Assembly (NCBI GenBank): GCA_002436415.1
Contig: DJMA01000024.1
Coordinates: forward strand, 3,599-67,598
Direction of reading: 5' to 3'
DNA: 64,000 bases
From: Bdellovibrionaceae bacterium UBA6502
GTDB lineage: Bacteria; Bdellovibrionota; Bdellovibrionia; Bdellovibrionales; UBA840
The notes beneath the pieces were generated by a model, which saw only the letters and a list, made by a program, of their open reading frames with translations, was not told where the DNA came from and made no database searches. Both the position numbers and the translations under genes were made by a program. Of this stretch, positions 47,986-57,561 are shown in pieces; positions within the stretch are counted from its first letter, which is position 1, and each line of letters begins with the position of its first letter.

Positions 47986-49479
47986 ATGTGTGGTGTAATC
48001 GGTATCGTCGGATCAGCAGCAGCTGCCGAAGAAGCTTACCAAGCCCTTCTCCTCATGCAACATCGAGGACAAGACTCTGCTGGGATTTTAACAAACGACT
48101 CATACGACAACAGCATACATATGCACAGAGGCTCAGGCCTTGTAGATCAAGTCTTTGATGCACAAAAACTCAATCAGTTGCGAGGACAAATTGCCATTGG
48201 CCACACTAGGTACTCAACCATTGGCGATATCAAAGAAGGAGACATTCAACCTTCGACAATCAATTTTCCCTTCGGTATTTCCCTAGCACATAATGGTAAT
48301 GTGGTGAATGTAGATGAAATTCGTGAATACTTGAAAGAAAAAAGAAAAAGATTTATTTTTTCAAACAATGATTCTGAGGTAATGATCAACCTAATTGCCG
48401 ACGAACTAGTAACGCAAGGATTTGAAAACTTTTGCTTTGAGCATTTGAAAGTCGCTATAAAAAGCCTTTTTACAAAAAGCAAAGGGGCATACTCCGTCAT
48501 TGGCTCTTTGAGCGGCAAAGGCTTCTTTGCATTTCGTGACCCAAGAGGCATACGCCCGCTTGTAATGGGAAAAAGAAAATACAACACTAATCAACAGGCT
48601 CCTGAAAGGGAGTCTTTTTGTTTTTCCAGCGAATCTAATACCATTAACTATTTGGAATATGAATTTCTCAGAGACTTAGATCCTGGTGAACTGATTTATA
48701 TCGACCAGGATGGAAACTTTTTTAATGCAATTCTTGAAACACAAGAAATGAAAAACTGCATGTTTGAATGGATTTATTTTGCCAATCCAGAGTCCACCTT
48801 AAGTGGAAAAAATGTTTATAGTGCACGAATTGGCTTGGGAAAACTACTAGCAAAGAACCTAAAACAGGCCATTGATAAAAAGGAAGTGGAAGTTGATGTT
48901 ATCGTTCCTATTCCCGAAAGTTCTCGAGTAAGTGCAATCGCTCTTTCTGAAGAAAGTGGAATACCTTATCGCGAACTACTAATCAAAAACAGATACATCC
49001 AAAGAAGCTTTATACTTAACAGTCAAAAATCAAGAGAAAAAGCCGTACGCAGAAAGTTAAGCCCAGTTAAAGAAGAAATTTTTGGTAAACATGTATTGCT
49101 TGTAGATGATTCCATTGTTCGAGGAACTACATCAAAACACATCATTGAAATGATAAGAAAGTGTGGAGCAAAATCTGTAAGCATCGCTTCTACCTGTCCA
49201 CCTATATTACATCCCTGCTTTTATGGCATAGACTTTCCCTACGAAAAAGACCTTATAGCCTTTGGAAAAAGCATGAAAGAAATCCGTCTTGCAATCCAGG
49301 CAGATAGAATCTTTTATCTCCAATACGAACAACTTTTTGAAGCTCTTGAAAGTAAGAATATATGCACCGCCTGTTTGGATGGCGAATATCCAGTGAGCAT
49401 CCAAGGCGCTACAAAGTTTTTAAAAAATCGTGAAAAAATAAGTTTAAAGAATGAGGCGAATACCAATGAAAACGCGTAA
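47986..49479 (+). CDS. purF: Amidophosphoribosyltransferase
   Basis: 497 aa. First committed step: PRPP plus glutamine to phosphoribosylamine. The nucleophile Cys directly follows the initiator Met (MCGVIGIVG), so no propeptide needs removal. Glutaminase segment LMQHRGQDSAGI and PRPP loop LLVDDSIVRGTT are present. Four cysteines (NCMFEWIYF, HPCFYGID, CTAC) occupy the positions of the [4Fe-4S] ligands of the Bacillus subtilis-type enzyme, which is oxygen-sensitive. AAGGA lies nine bases before the ATG. First gene of the operon. Confidence 0.95.
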   Translation: MCGVIGIVGSAAAAEEAYQALLLMQHRGQDSAGILTNDSYDNSIHMHRGSGLVDQVFDAQKLNQLRGQIAIGHTRYSTIGDIKEGDIQPSTINFPFGISLAHNGNVVNVDEIREYLKEKRKRFIFSNNDSEVMINLIADELVTQGFENFCFEHLKVAIKSLFTKSKGAYSVIGSLSGKGFFAFRDPRGIRPLVMGKRKYNTNQQAPERESFCFSSESNTINYLEYEFLRDLDPGELIYIDQDGNFFNAILETQEMKNCMFEWIYFANPESTLSGKNVYSARIGLGKLLAKNLKQAIDKKEVEVDVIVPIPESSRVSAIALSEESGIPYRELLIKNRYIQRSFILNSQKSREKAVRRKLSPVKEEIFGKHVLLVDDSIVRGTTSKHIIEMIRKCGAKSVSIASTCPPILHPCFYGIDFPYEKDLIAFGKSMKEIRLAIQADRIFYLQYEQLFEALESKNICTACLDGEYPVSIQGATKFLKNREKISLKNEANTNENA

Positions 49480-51661
49480 AGCTTCGGTGAAAAATTTGTA
49501 TTTTTATGCCGATAAAATTGAATTTGAATTTTCTGATCGCTATTCAATATTTGACTGGGGGGAAATGCCAGATCAAATCCCTGGTAAAGGTCAATGTCTT
49601 TTAAATATTGCCAAACACTTTGACCACTTACTCAACGATAACTCTTTTAAAACGGCTACACTTGGTTTTGATAGTCAAAAAATGAGCCAAAGATTATTTC
49701 CAGCATTTCCACCAAAGATTGAAGCTAAAACTTTTACTTACAAAAAATTAGATCCCAAGAACAGTAGTTATCTAGTGCCTCTAGAAGTTATTTTTCGATT
49801 TGCTCTCCCAGAAGGAAGCTCATTACTAAAAAGAAAACCAGAATTAAAAGAAAGCTGCATTAATGGTATTTTTCTTCCTGAATGTTATATTGAATTTAGC
49901 ACCAAACTTGAGCCTAGCGACCGCTACCTTAGCGAGCATGAAGCACAGCAAATTAGCTCTCTTGACTCGACTAACTTTAGCATCCTGAAAGAAAAAACCT
50001 TAGGAGCGGCAAAACTACTACAAAAACATCTTAGCGAAAAAAACCTAGAACTATACGACGGGAAATTTGAATTTGCCTGGGACCATAAAAAACAAGAACT
50101 AATTTTTATTGATAGTATTGGCATTGATGAACTTAGAATCAATGCAAAAGGACTAAAACTATCGAAAGAGTATTTAAGATCCTTTTATCGGAATACAAAA
50201 TGGTTCGATGACCTAAGCAAAGAAAAGCAGCAATCTACGAATTGGAAAGAAAAAATGTTGGCAGAAAACAACCGCCCGCAGAATCTATCCCCTGAATTAA
50301 TAGCGGCAGGAGTTAAACTCTATCAACTTGCAGAAGCAAGTATAAAAAATGAATTAGATAGCTCTAAAGTGAATGAGCTTTTATACTTTCAAAAATCTAG
50401 AAAGGTTTTTGTTTTAGGAGATGGCGGCAGAGAACATGCAATTATCAAAAGCCTAAACAACTCCCCTCTAACTAGCCAAATTTATTTAAATACTAAAAAG
50501 CAACTAGACTACCCTGAGCACAAATTACGTAAAGTCTATTATTCGAATAAAGAAGAATGCTTGGAGTTCTTGAAACAAGAACAAATTGATCTAGTGGTAA
50601 TCGGGCCAGAGGCATATTTAGAACAAGCTTATTCTGATTATTTCAGACAAAACTCTTTTCCTGTTTTCGGTCCGTCACAAAAGGCAAGCCAAATTGAAAG
50701 TTCAAAAGACTTTTCTAAAAAAATCATGTTAGAAGCCAATATACCTACAGCTGAAGCTAAAGATTTTGAGTCGGCTGAACAGGCTATTCAATATATTCAA
50801 GAAACACCTACAGAAAAAATGGTAGTTAAGGCTGATGGCCTCGCCGCAGGAAAAGGGGTTTTTGTTTGTGATAATAAAACCCAGGCCTTAGAAGCTGTAA
50901 ACCTATTGATGCTCGAAAAAAGCATTCCTGGCGGAGAGAAGATATTAATCGAAGAAAGAATGTATGGGCCAGAGTTTTCAGCCTTTGCTTTATTTGACAA
51001 AGAAAGCTTTAAGTTTTTAGGAACCGCCTGTGATTATAAGAGAATTTTTGACGGCAACAAAGGTCCTAACACTGGCGGAATGGGAACATACAGCCCCTCA
51101 GATTGGCTAAGCGAAGAAGACATAGAGTTTACTAAAAATAAAATTTTCTCACCGCTTTTAAATTATTTTAAAAAGCATAAGCTTGATTATATTGGTGTGG
51201 TTTTCGCTGGTCTTATGAAAACAAAATCCGGAATACGAGTGATTGAGTACAATGCACGCTTTGGAGACCCTGAAACACAGAGCCTCTTACCAAGAATAGA
51301 AAACGATTTTTTCTACCTACTAGATCATTGTGCAAATTCTAAGTTAAATAAAGTAAATGAAATATCTGAAAAAAATCAAACTTGTCTTCACCTCGTATTT
51401 GCATCAGGTGGATATCCTGGAATCGACGGCAAAGCTTTATCCCTTGGTAACGAAATCTCCATTTCAGAAAACCTTAAAAGCCAGGACTGTTATTTTGCAG
51501 GCTTAGACCTAAAAGACGGTAAGTTAGTTAACACAGGTGGTAGAGTTTTAGGAATTAGTCAGATGGCCAAAACTCGAAAAGAGGCAAAAGAAAAAGTCTA
51601 TGCTTTAGCAAAAAATATAGAGTTTAAAGATATGCAAATCAGGAGCGACATTGGTGAATAG
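49466..51661 (+). CDS. purC-purD: PurC-PurD fusion: SAICAR synthetase domain plus GAR synthetase
   Basis: 731 aa from the ATG at 49466 (GAGG upstream), overlapping purF by 14 bp. Residues about 1-300 are SAICAR synthetase-like: FSDRYSIFDWGEMPDQIPGKGQCLL, VPLEVIFRFALP, and DGKFEFAWDHKKQELIFID. The loop after that reads SIGIDELR instead of the usual D-E-x-x-x-P-D-x-x-R. Residues about 312-731 are a complete PurD: KVFVLGDGGREHA, MVVKADGLAAGKGVFV, GPNTGGMGTYSP and EYNARFGDPETQ. It thus carries steps 2 and 8 of the pathway; no separate purC or purD exists here. Confidence 0.9.
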   Translation: MKTRKASVKNLYFYADKIEFEFSDRYSIFDWGEMPDQIPGKGQCLLNIAKHFDHLLNDNSFKTATLGFDSQKMSQRLFPAFPPKIEAKTFTYKKLDPKNSSYLVPLEVIFRFALPEGSSLLKRKPELKESCINGIFLPECYIEFSTKLEPSDRYLSEHEAQQISSLDSTNFSILKEKTLGAAKLLQKHLSEKNLELYDGKFEFAWDHKKQELIFIDSIGIDELRINAKGLKLSKEYLRSFYRNTKWFDDLSKEKQQSTNWKEKMLAENNRPQNLSPELIAAGVKLYQLAEASIKNELDSSKVNELLYFQKSRKVFVLGDGGREHAIIKSLNNSPLTSQIYLNTKKQLDYPEHKLRKVYYSNKEECLEFLKQEQIDLVVIGPEAYLEQAYSDYFRQNSFPVFGPSQKASQIESSKDFSKKIMLEANIPTAEAKDFESAEQAIQYIQETPTEKMVVKADGLAAGKGVFVCDNKTQALEAVNLLMLEKSIPGGEKILIEERMYGPEFSAFALFDKESFKFLGTACDYKRIFDGNKGPNTGGMGTYSPSDWLSEEDIEFTKNKIFSPLLNYFKKHKLDYIGVVFAGLMKTKSGIRVIEYNARFGDPETQSLLPRIENDFFYLLDHCANSKLNKVNEISEKNQTCLHLVFASGGYPGIDGKALSLGNEISISENLKSQDCYFAGLDLKDGKLVNTGGRVLGISQMAKTRKEAKEKVYALAKNIEFKDMQIRSDIGE

Positions 51662-52265
51662 CTGCAAATATTTGATCTTGGCCTCTGGAACAGGGAGCAA
51701 TGCAGAAGCATTGATGAAAACGGCGAAAGAAAACAATATTAACGTCTGTGGCCTTTTTTCAGACAAAAGCAATGCCGAAGTTTTAACGAAAGCAAAAAAA
51801 TATGAAGTTAAAACTTTCACCACAGAAGAAAAAGACAATAAAGATGAGATTTTTTTTAAACTATCTCAGGTAATAGAAGAATTAAAACCAGATTGGCTAT
51901 TACTAGCCGGTTTTATGAGAATATTGCCAACTAAGATTTTGCAAAGATTTTTCGACGAAGAACTACAGCAGTACCGAGTAATTAACATTCACCCTAGCCT
52001 ACTACCTAAATATCCGGGCCTAGGTGGATACAGGCAGGCTTATGAAAATGGAGATACATCCACAGGCTTAAGCATCCACTTTGTGGACGAAGGATTAGAC
52101 ACTGGCAAACTGATTTTACAAAAAAGTTTTTCCATTGCTGAGTCTAAAAACTTAGAAGAAGTGATTGAAAAAGGCAAAAGTTTTGAAAATAAATACTTTC
52201 CAGAAATTTTATTAAAAATACATAACGGAAACAAAAAGGACTTACTCAATGAACTATCGTTTTGA
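51654..52265 (+). CDS. purN: Phosphoribosylglycinamide formyltransferase
   Basis: 203 aa. Transfers a formyl group from 10-formyl-THF to GAR. Catalytic Asn-His in INIHPSLLPKYPG and the Asp in FVDEGLDTGKLI are visible, as is LASGTGSNAEAL. The start is non-ATG: GTG at 51654 with AGGAG eight bases upstream; a TTG at 51651 is the alternative. It overlaps purC-purD by 8 bp and purL by 17 bp. Confidence 0.93.
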   Translation: MNSCKYLILASGTGSNAEALMKTAKENNINVCGLFSDKSNAEVLTKAKKYEVKTFTTEEKDNKDEIFFKLSQVIEELKPDWLLLAGFMRILPTKILQRFFDEELQQYRVINIHPSLLPKYPGLGGYRQAYENGDTSTGLSIHFVDEGLDTGKLILQKSFSIAESKNLEEVIEKGKSFENKYFPEILLKIHNGNKKDLLNELSF

Positions 52266-55260
52266 AGTAGTTAGTAAAGAAAAATACAAAAGAGAAAAAC
52301 TTAAAAAATCAATGCAGAAAGACTTTCCAAAACTTATGCTACAGTCAGTCTTAGAGGGGAAAATCTTTAACATAGAATCTTCTCAAGAACTTTCTCAAAA
52401 AGAGCTTTATGAACTTAAAAACGAAATCCTTCACGACCCAGTAACTGAATATATCTATGGCTACCAAGAAGAATCTAGCTTACAAGACACTGGCTACTAC
52501 TGCGAGATACTACTACGCCCAGGTGTTACAGACAATAGCGGTGCTGGTCTCAAGGAGGCATTGAAAATCTTAAAACCAAATTGTGAGTTTGAAGTCTCTA
52601 GCGGAAAACTTTTTCATATCCATAGTCAAGATGAGATTAGTTCAGAAGAATGCCTTGAGTTTATGAATGAATATTTTGGCAATTCACTTTTACATATCAT
52701 CAATGCCTACCCTGCAAAACAATACCTAGAAAAAAGACCCAGCCTCTACCATATGCCTAAAGTAGAAAAACAAAGGCCTGAAACAAAATTCTATAATCTA
52801 AATGAAAGCGACAGCAAACTTTTAGAATGGTCTAAGGAAAATTGCTGGGCATTGGATTTAACCGAGCTAAAATGCATACAAACGTATTTCAATAAAACTA
52901 AGGTGCTAGAACAAAGAAAAGAAAAATCTCTTGGTCAAAACTTAAGTGATGTTGAAATGGAAATTTTGGCGCAAACTTGGAGCGAGCACTGTAAACACAA
53001 AATTTTTTCCGCCAATATTGAATACTCTGAAACTGACACCGGAGTTTTTAAAAAGTTATCCAATTTAAAAGTAAATGGTCTATTTCCTGATTTTATTCGT
53101 TCCACTACTGAGGAATTAGAAAAATCTGGCGAAGCGAATTACCTAGTCTCAGTTTTTAGTGATAATGCTGGAATAGTCCGTTACGACGAAAAAATGGATG
53201 TTTGCGTAAAGGTAGAAACACATAACTCCCCTTCGGCCCTTGATCCCTATGGTGGCGCTCTAACTGGAATATTAGGCGTTAACAGAGACATTCTTGGAAC
53301 TGGGATCGGCGCAAAGCCAATTGCAAATATGGATGTGTTCTGTTTTGCAGATAAGACTTTAGCAGATAGAGTTGGTCTACCTGATCGTATTTTACATCCA
53401 TCCAGAGTTTTAGAAGGGGTTCACCTTGGCGTTGAGGATGGCGGAAACAAAAGCGGTATTCCAACTATAAACGGTAGCATTCATTTTGATGATTCTTACG
53501 CGGGAAAGCCTTTGGTCTACGTAGGTACAATTGGCGCCTTACCTCCAAGCACCGAACACTATCCTCAAACCCATTTAAAAAACCAAAAAGCTGGTGACTA
53601 CATCGTAGTAGCTGGCGGTAGAGTTGGTTCTGATGGAATCCACGGCGCGACTTTTAGCAGTCTTGCATTAGATGAAAACGCACCTGCAACCGCCGTACAA
53701 ATTGGTGATCCTTTTACTCAAAAAAAATTATCAGACTTTTTATTAGAAGCTAGAAACCAAGGACTATATAGCTCATTAACTGATAATGGCGCTGGAGGAA
53801 TAAGTTCTAGTGTTGGCGAAATGGCCGAATTAACTGGTGGTGCTAGAATCCAACTCGAAAAAGTTCCATTAAAATATGCAGGACTAGCGAGTTTTGAAAT
53901 TATGATTTCGGAAAGCCAAGAAAGAATGAGTTTTAGCGTAGCGCCGCAAAAACTAGAGAGCTTCTTAGAACTCGCTAAAAACTTTGAGGTGGAGGCCTTT
54001 GAAATAGGAAACTTTACCGATACTGGTTTTTTAGAGGTAAGTCATGACGGAGAGTGCTTGGCATATTTAGATTTAGAATTCATGCACAAGGGGCTTCCAA
54101 AAAAGAATTTGAAAGCTACTTTTTCGGTAAAAGAAAATCCTTTCAAAGCCTGGCATGGAAAAGATTTTCGAAAAAAACTTCCTAAAAACACAAAAGACTT
54201 ATTTATGGAAGTCTTATCTCTACCCAACATCGCTTCAAAAGAAAATTTGGTTAGAAACTATGATCACGAAGTTGGAGCAGCAAGCTACGGAAAACCCTTT
54301 GTTGGTAAAAACTCAGATGGTCCTAGTGATGCAGGTGTAATTGATATGTCTGCTCATGGTGGCTCTGATAATAGTTTACTCGCAGTTAGTAATGGCTCTC
54401 AAAATCTTTTTGCTAAAGAAGACGCCTATTTTGCCGCCATCGCTAGTGTTGACGAATGCGTCAGAAATTTGGTAGCAAGCGGAGCAGACCCAGAAAAGCT
54501 ATCCATTTTAGATAACTATTGCTGGCCTGATCCTATTCCATCAGAAACAAATCCAGATGCAGAACATAAAATGGCCCAGCTCGTGAGAAGTTGCTACGCT
54601 TTAAAAGAAATTGCTATACAATACAAAGCACCTTTGATCAGCGGAAAAGACTCAATGAAAAATGATTTTATCGGCAAACATGAAGGAAAAAACATAAAAA
54701 TTTCGGTGAGCCCAAGTTTGTTAGTAACAGGTGTTGCCCCATTAAAAGAAGAACACTTCACCACAACAAACTTTAAAAATCATGGTGATACAATTTATTT
54801 AATTGGCAATAAATTATCCAATGAACTTTATGCCGGGGAATTTACTAGAAACTTTTTAATCGACCTAGATGAAAGTATTTTTCCTAAATATGATCTAGAA
54901 GAAAATTATAAACTCTATGAAGATATCCACAAATATTGTGGAAAACTCAAGTTTTCAAGTTTGCATGATATTTCAGAAGGTGGCCTATTCAGCGCCCTTT
55001 CTGAATCTTGTTTTGGTGGAAAGCTAGGAGCGAAGTTGCTTGTATCTAGTAAAAACTTAAGCCTACTTTTTAATGAAGGTTTAGCTAGGTTTATTGCTAG
55101 TATTCCGCAGAAAGATGAAGCTAATTTCGAAAATGCGTTTTCAGAACACAGTTTTACAAAACTCGGATCCGTATCTGAACATTACACCCTTGAATTTAAT
55201 GATGAATTAATCAGTTTAAAAGACTTAGAAAAAGCCTGGAAGGAATCTGTAAATGCATAA
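52249..55260 (+). CDS. purL: Phosphoribosylformylglycinamidine synthase PurL with PurS-like N-terminus
   Basis: 1003 aa, well above the 720-740 of small PurL but short of the 1300 of the large form, because the glutaminase is separate (purQ). The first 160 residues look like two PurS-like beta-alpha-beta modules, the second with EILLRPGVTDNSGAGLKEAL and SSGKLFHIHS. The catalytic region has LAQTWSEHCKHKIF, ETHNSPSALDPYGGALTGILG, and SLHDISEGGLFSALSES. So PurS and PurL seem joined in one chain. It overlaps purN (17 bp) and purQ (8 bp). Confidence 0.93.
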   Translation: MNYRFEVVSKEKYKREKLKKSMQKDFPKLMLQSVLEGKIFNIESSQELSQKELYELKNEILHDPVTEYIYGYQEESSLQDTGYYCEILLRPGVTDNSGAGLKEALKILKPNCEFEVSSGKLFHIHSQDEISSEECLEFMNEYFGNSLLHIINAYPAKQYLEKRPSLYHMPKVEKQRPETKFYNLNESDSKLLEWSKENCWALDLTELKCIQTYFNKTKVLEQRKEKSLGQNLSDVEMEILAQTWSEHCKHKIFSANIEYSETDTGVFKKLSNLKVNGLFPDFIRSTTEELEKSGEANYLVSVFSDNAGIVRYDEKMDVCVKVETHNSPSALDPYGGALTGILGVNRDILGTGIGAKPIANMDVFCFADKTLADRVGLPDRILHPSRVLEGVHLGVEDGGNKSGIPTINGSIHFDDSYAGKPLVYVGTIGALPPSTEHYPQTHLKNQKAGDYIVVAGGRVGSDGIHGATFSSLALDENAPATAVQIGDPFTQKKLSDFLLEARNQGLYSSLTDNGAGGISSSVGEMAELTGGARIQLEKVPLKYAGLASFEIMISESQERMSFSVAPQKLESFLELAKNFEVEAFEIGNFTDTGFLEVSHDGECLAYLDLEFMHKGLPKKNLKATFSVKENPFKAWHGKDFRKKLPKNTKDLFMEVLSLPNIASKENLVRNYDHEVGAASYGKPFVGKNSDGPSDAGVIDMSAHGGSDNSLLAVSNGSQNLFAKEDAYFAAIASVDECVRNLVASGADPEKLSILDNYCWPDPIPSETNPDAEHKMAQLVRSCYALKEIAIQYKAPLISGKDSMKNDFIGKHEGKNIKISVSPSLLVTGVAPLKEEHFTTTNFKNHGDTIYLIGNKLSNELYAGEFTRNFLIDLDESIFPKYDLEENYKLYEDIHKYCGKLKFSSLHDISEGGLFSALSESCFGGKLGAKLLVSSKNLSLLFNEGLARFIASIPQKDEANFENAFSEHSFTKLGSVSEHYTLEFNDELISLKDLEKAWKESVNA

Positions 55261-55978
55261 TCCAAAAGTACTTATTTTTTCAGGCAATGGTATTAACTGT
55301 GAAAAAGAATCTGCTCAGGCTTTTTTAAATCTTGGGGCTAAAGTAGATTTTGTTCGTTTGAAAGAATTAGAAAATGAACCACAGATGATTTTAAATTATA
55401 ATATCTTAATGTTTCCAGGTGGGTTTTCCTTTGGGGATGAATTAGGTTCGGGGCAAATTTTTTCTTACCGTCTTAAAAAATCAATCAAAAATCATTTAAA
55501 ACAATACCTTGATAACAAAGGCTTAATCCTCGGAGTATGCAATGGTTTTCAAATCCTCAGCAAACTTGGGGTCTTCGGTGAAAACTTGGCACTGAGTCTA
55601 AGCTATAACCAATCAGGTCGCTTTATCAATCAATGGGTAAACTTAAAGGTTGAACCTGAAAATCGTTGTGTTTGGCTTAAAGACATTCAAGCCGAAATTG
55701 CAATGCCAGCCAGGCATGGCGAGGGAAGGTTTGTGCTAGGAGAGGAGCAAAATTCACAATACCAAAAACTACTCTCTAATGGACAAATAGTTTTTAAATA
55801 CGCTGAAAACATTAACGGTTCTGACTTTGACATAGCAGGTATATGTGACGAAACAGGACAAATACTTGGACTAATGCCACATCCAGAGGCCGCACTGAAA
55901 CCTGGGATCAATCCCTTTAACAGCGAAAAGCTCTGCCAACAAATTTTTAAGAACGCCGTGGAATATTCAAGAGCATAA
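55253..55978 (+). CDS. purQ: FGAM synthase glutaminase subunit PurQ
   Basis: 241 aa class I glutamine amidotransferase. Cys nucleophile in ILGVCNGFQILSKLG, oxyanion region FPGGFSFGDELGSG, and the His-Glu pair in MPHPEAAL. Supplies ammonia to PurL. The start overlaps purL by 8 bp. purH follows after 11 bp. Confidence 0.95.
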   Translation: MHNPKVLIFSGNGINCEKESAQAFLNLGAKVDFVRLKELENEPQMILNYNILMFPGGFSFGDELGSGQIFSYRLKKSIKNHLKQYLDNKGLILGVCNGFQILSKLGVFGENLALSLSYNQSGRFINQWVNLKVEPENRCVWLKDIQAEIAMPARHGEGRFVLGEEQNSQYQKLLSNGQIVFKYAENINGSDFDIAGICDETGQILGLMPHPEAALKPGINPFNSEKLCQQIFKNAVEYSRA

Positions 55979-55989
55979 AAGGAAAACTC

Positions 55990-57552
55990 ATGAAAATAAA
56001 AACTGCATTAATTAGTGTTAGCGACAAAAGCAATTTAGACTTGATTGCAGATTTCTGTAAAAGAAATGACATTCAAGTCATTTCTACAGGTGGTAGTTTT
56101 GCCAAACTAAAGGAGCTAGGTCTAGAGGCCACGCCTATTGAGCAAATCACCGGAAACCCTGAAAGCTTCGATGGTAGAATGAAAACCATAAGTTTCCAAA
56201 TTGGTTCGGGAATATTATTTGATCGAGGATTAGAATCACACATTCAACAAGCTCAGGATCTTAAAATTACAGCAATTGATATGGTAGTTTGTAACCTCTA
56301 CCCTTTTGAAGAAGTTGCGAAATCAAGCAATGATGAATCAAAAAGGATTCAAAACATAGACATCGGAGGCCCCACAATGATTCGTGCGGCCGCTAAAAAC
56401 TTTGAACATGTTGCGGTTTTAAGTAACCCACTTCAATACCAAAGCTTCGTAGAAAACTACGAAAATTCAAAACTGGATCGAGAGTACCGAAAAGACTTGG
56501 CAATAAGTGCATTTAAAATGACCGCCACTTACGATCAGTTTATCGTAGAGAGTTTCTTAGAAGAAAGTTCTGAGCATTTAACAAAGCCAGTACTAGGAGA
56601 AGAAAAAAACTTACGCTACGGTGAAAACTCTCATCAAAAAGCGCAATTTGTCCAACTGAAAAAACATCCTGAAAACAACCTCTTTAATATAGAACAGCTC
56701 CATGGAAAAGAACTTTCTTTTAATAACTATTTAGATATGGATGCTGCTTGGAAATCTTCATGGGAAGTAAAACTATTAAATGATTTAGAGCACGCAGTTA
56801 GCGTAGTAAAACACAATAATCCTTGCGGCCTATCCGCTTCGGGCGATCAATTAGAAGCATTGAAACACGCATGGTTGGGCGATCCAGTTAGTGCTTTTGG
56901 CTCCATCATTGGTTTTACCTCTGAAGTTAATAAAAATTCAGCGGAGTTTTTAGCAGAAAAATTTGTTGAAGTGATCCTAGCGCCAAGCTTTTCCAAAGAA
57001 GCCTTTGAAATTTTAAGCCAGAAAAAAAATCTGAGATTAATTAAAACCAGTAGCAGAAACTTAAATGAAAAAGAAGCTGTATATCGTAGCATTTGTGGTG
57101 GATTACTAGTCACAGAAGAGGACCAAAAGTATGACACCGAGTTTGTTGTCAAAACCAAGAAAAGCCTTCCGGAAGAAATGAAAAGCTTAAGGAGTTTTGC
57201 CAGCACCTGTGGAAAATATTTAAAATCCAACGGCATTTGCTTAGTGCAAAAAACAGAAAATAACACCTTATGGATGGTCGCCGCAGGCATGGGACAACCA
57301 AACCGATTGGAGGCTTTGGAAAGATTGGTAGTTCCAAGGTTTAACGACAAAGAAAACTTAAACATGAATGATTCGCTACTATACAGCGATGCATTTTTCC
57401 CTTTTAAGGACAGTATCGAAATTGCAAACTCCGTTGGCGTAAAATACATTATTCAGCCAGGAGGAAGTATCCGTGATGAGGAAGTCATAGAGGCTTGTGA
57501 TCAGTTCGGCATCGCAATGGAATTTACCGGTACAAGACACTTTAGACACTAA
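55990..57552 (+). CDS. purH: Bifunctional AICAR transformylase / IMP cyclohydrolase
   Basis: 520 aa, the normal length. N-terminal MGS-like IMP cyclohydrolase domain (ALISVSDKSNLDLIADFC, ISTGGSFAKL, DGRMKTI) and C-terminal transformylase with NLRYGENSHQKAQF, VVKHNNPCGLSASG and PGGSIRDEEVIEACD. Performs the last two steps to IMP. AAGGAAAAC precedes the ATG. Confidence 0.96.
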   Translation: MKIKTALISVSDKSNLDLIADFCKRNDIQVISTGGSFAKLKELGLEATPIEQITGNPESFDGRMKTISFQIGSGILFDRGLESHIQQAQDLKITAIDMVVCNLYPFEEVAKSSNDESKRIQNIDIGGPTMIRAAAKNFEHVAVLSNPLQYQSFVENYENSKLDREYRKDLAISAFKMTATYDQFIVESFLEESSEHLTKPVLGEEKNLRYGENSHQKAQFVQLKKHPENNLFNIEQLHGKELSFNNYLDMDAAWKSSWEVKLLNDLEHAVSVVKHNNPCGLSASGDQLEALKHAWLGDPVSAFGSIIGFTSEVNKNSAEFLAEKFVEVILAPSFSKEAFEILSQKKNLRLIKTSSRNLNEKEAVYRSICGGLLVTEEDQKYDTEFVVKTKKSLPEEMKSLRSFASTCGKYLKSNGICLVQKTENNTLWMVAAGMGQPNRLEALERLVVPRFNDKENLNMNDSLLYSDAFFPFKDSIEIANSVGVKYIIQPGGSIRDEEVIEACDQFGIAMEFTGTRHFRH

Positions 57553-57561
57553 GGATTGAAA

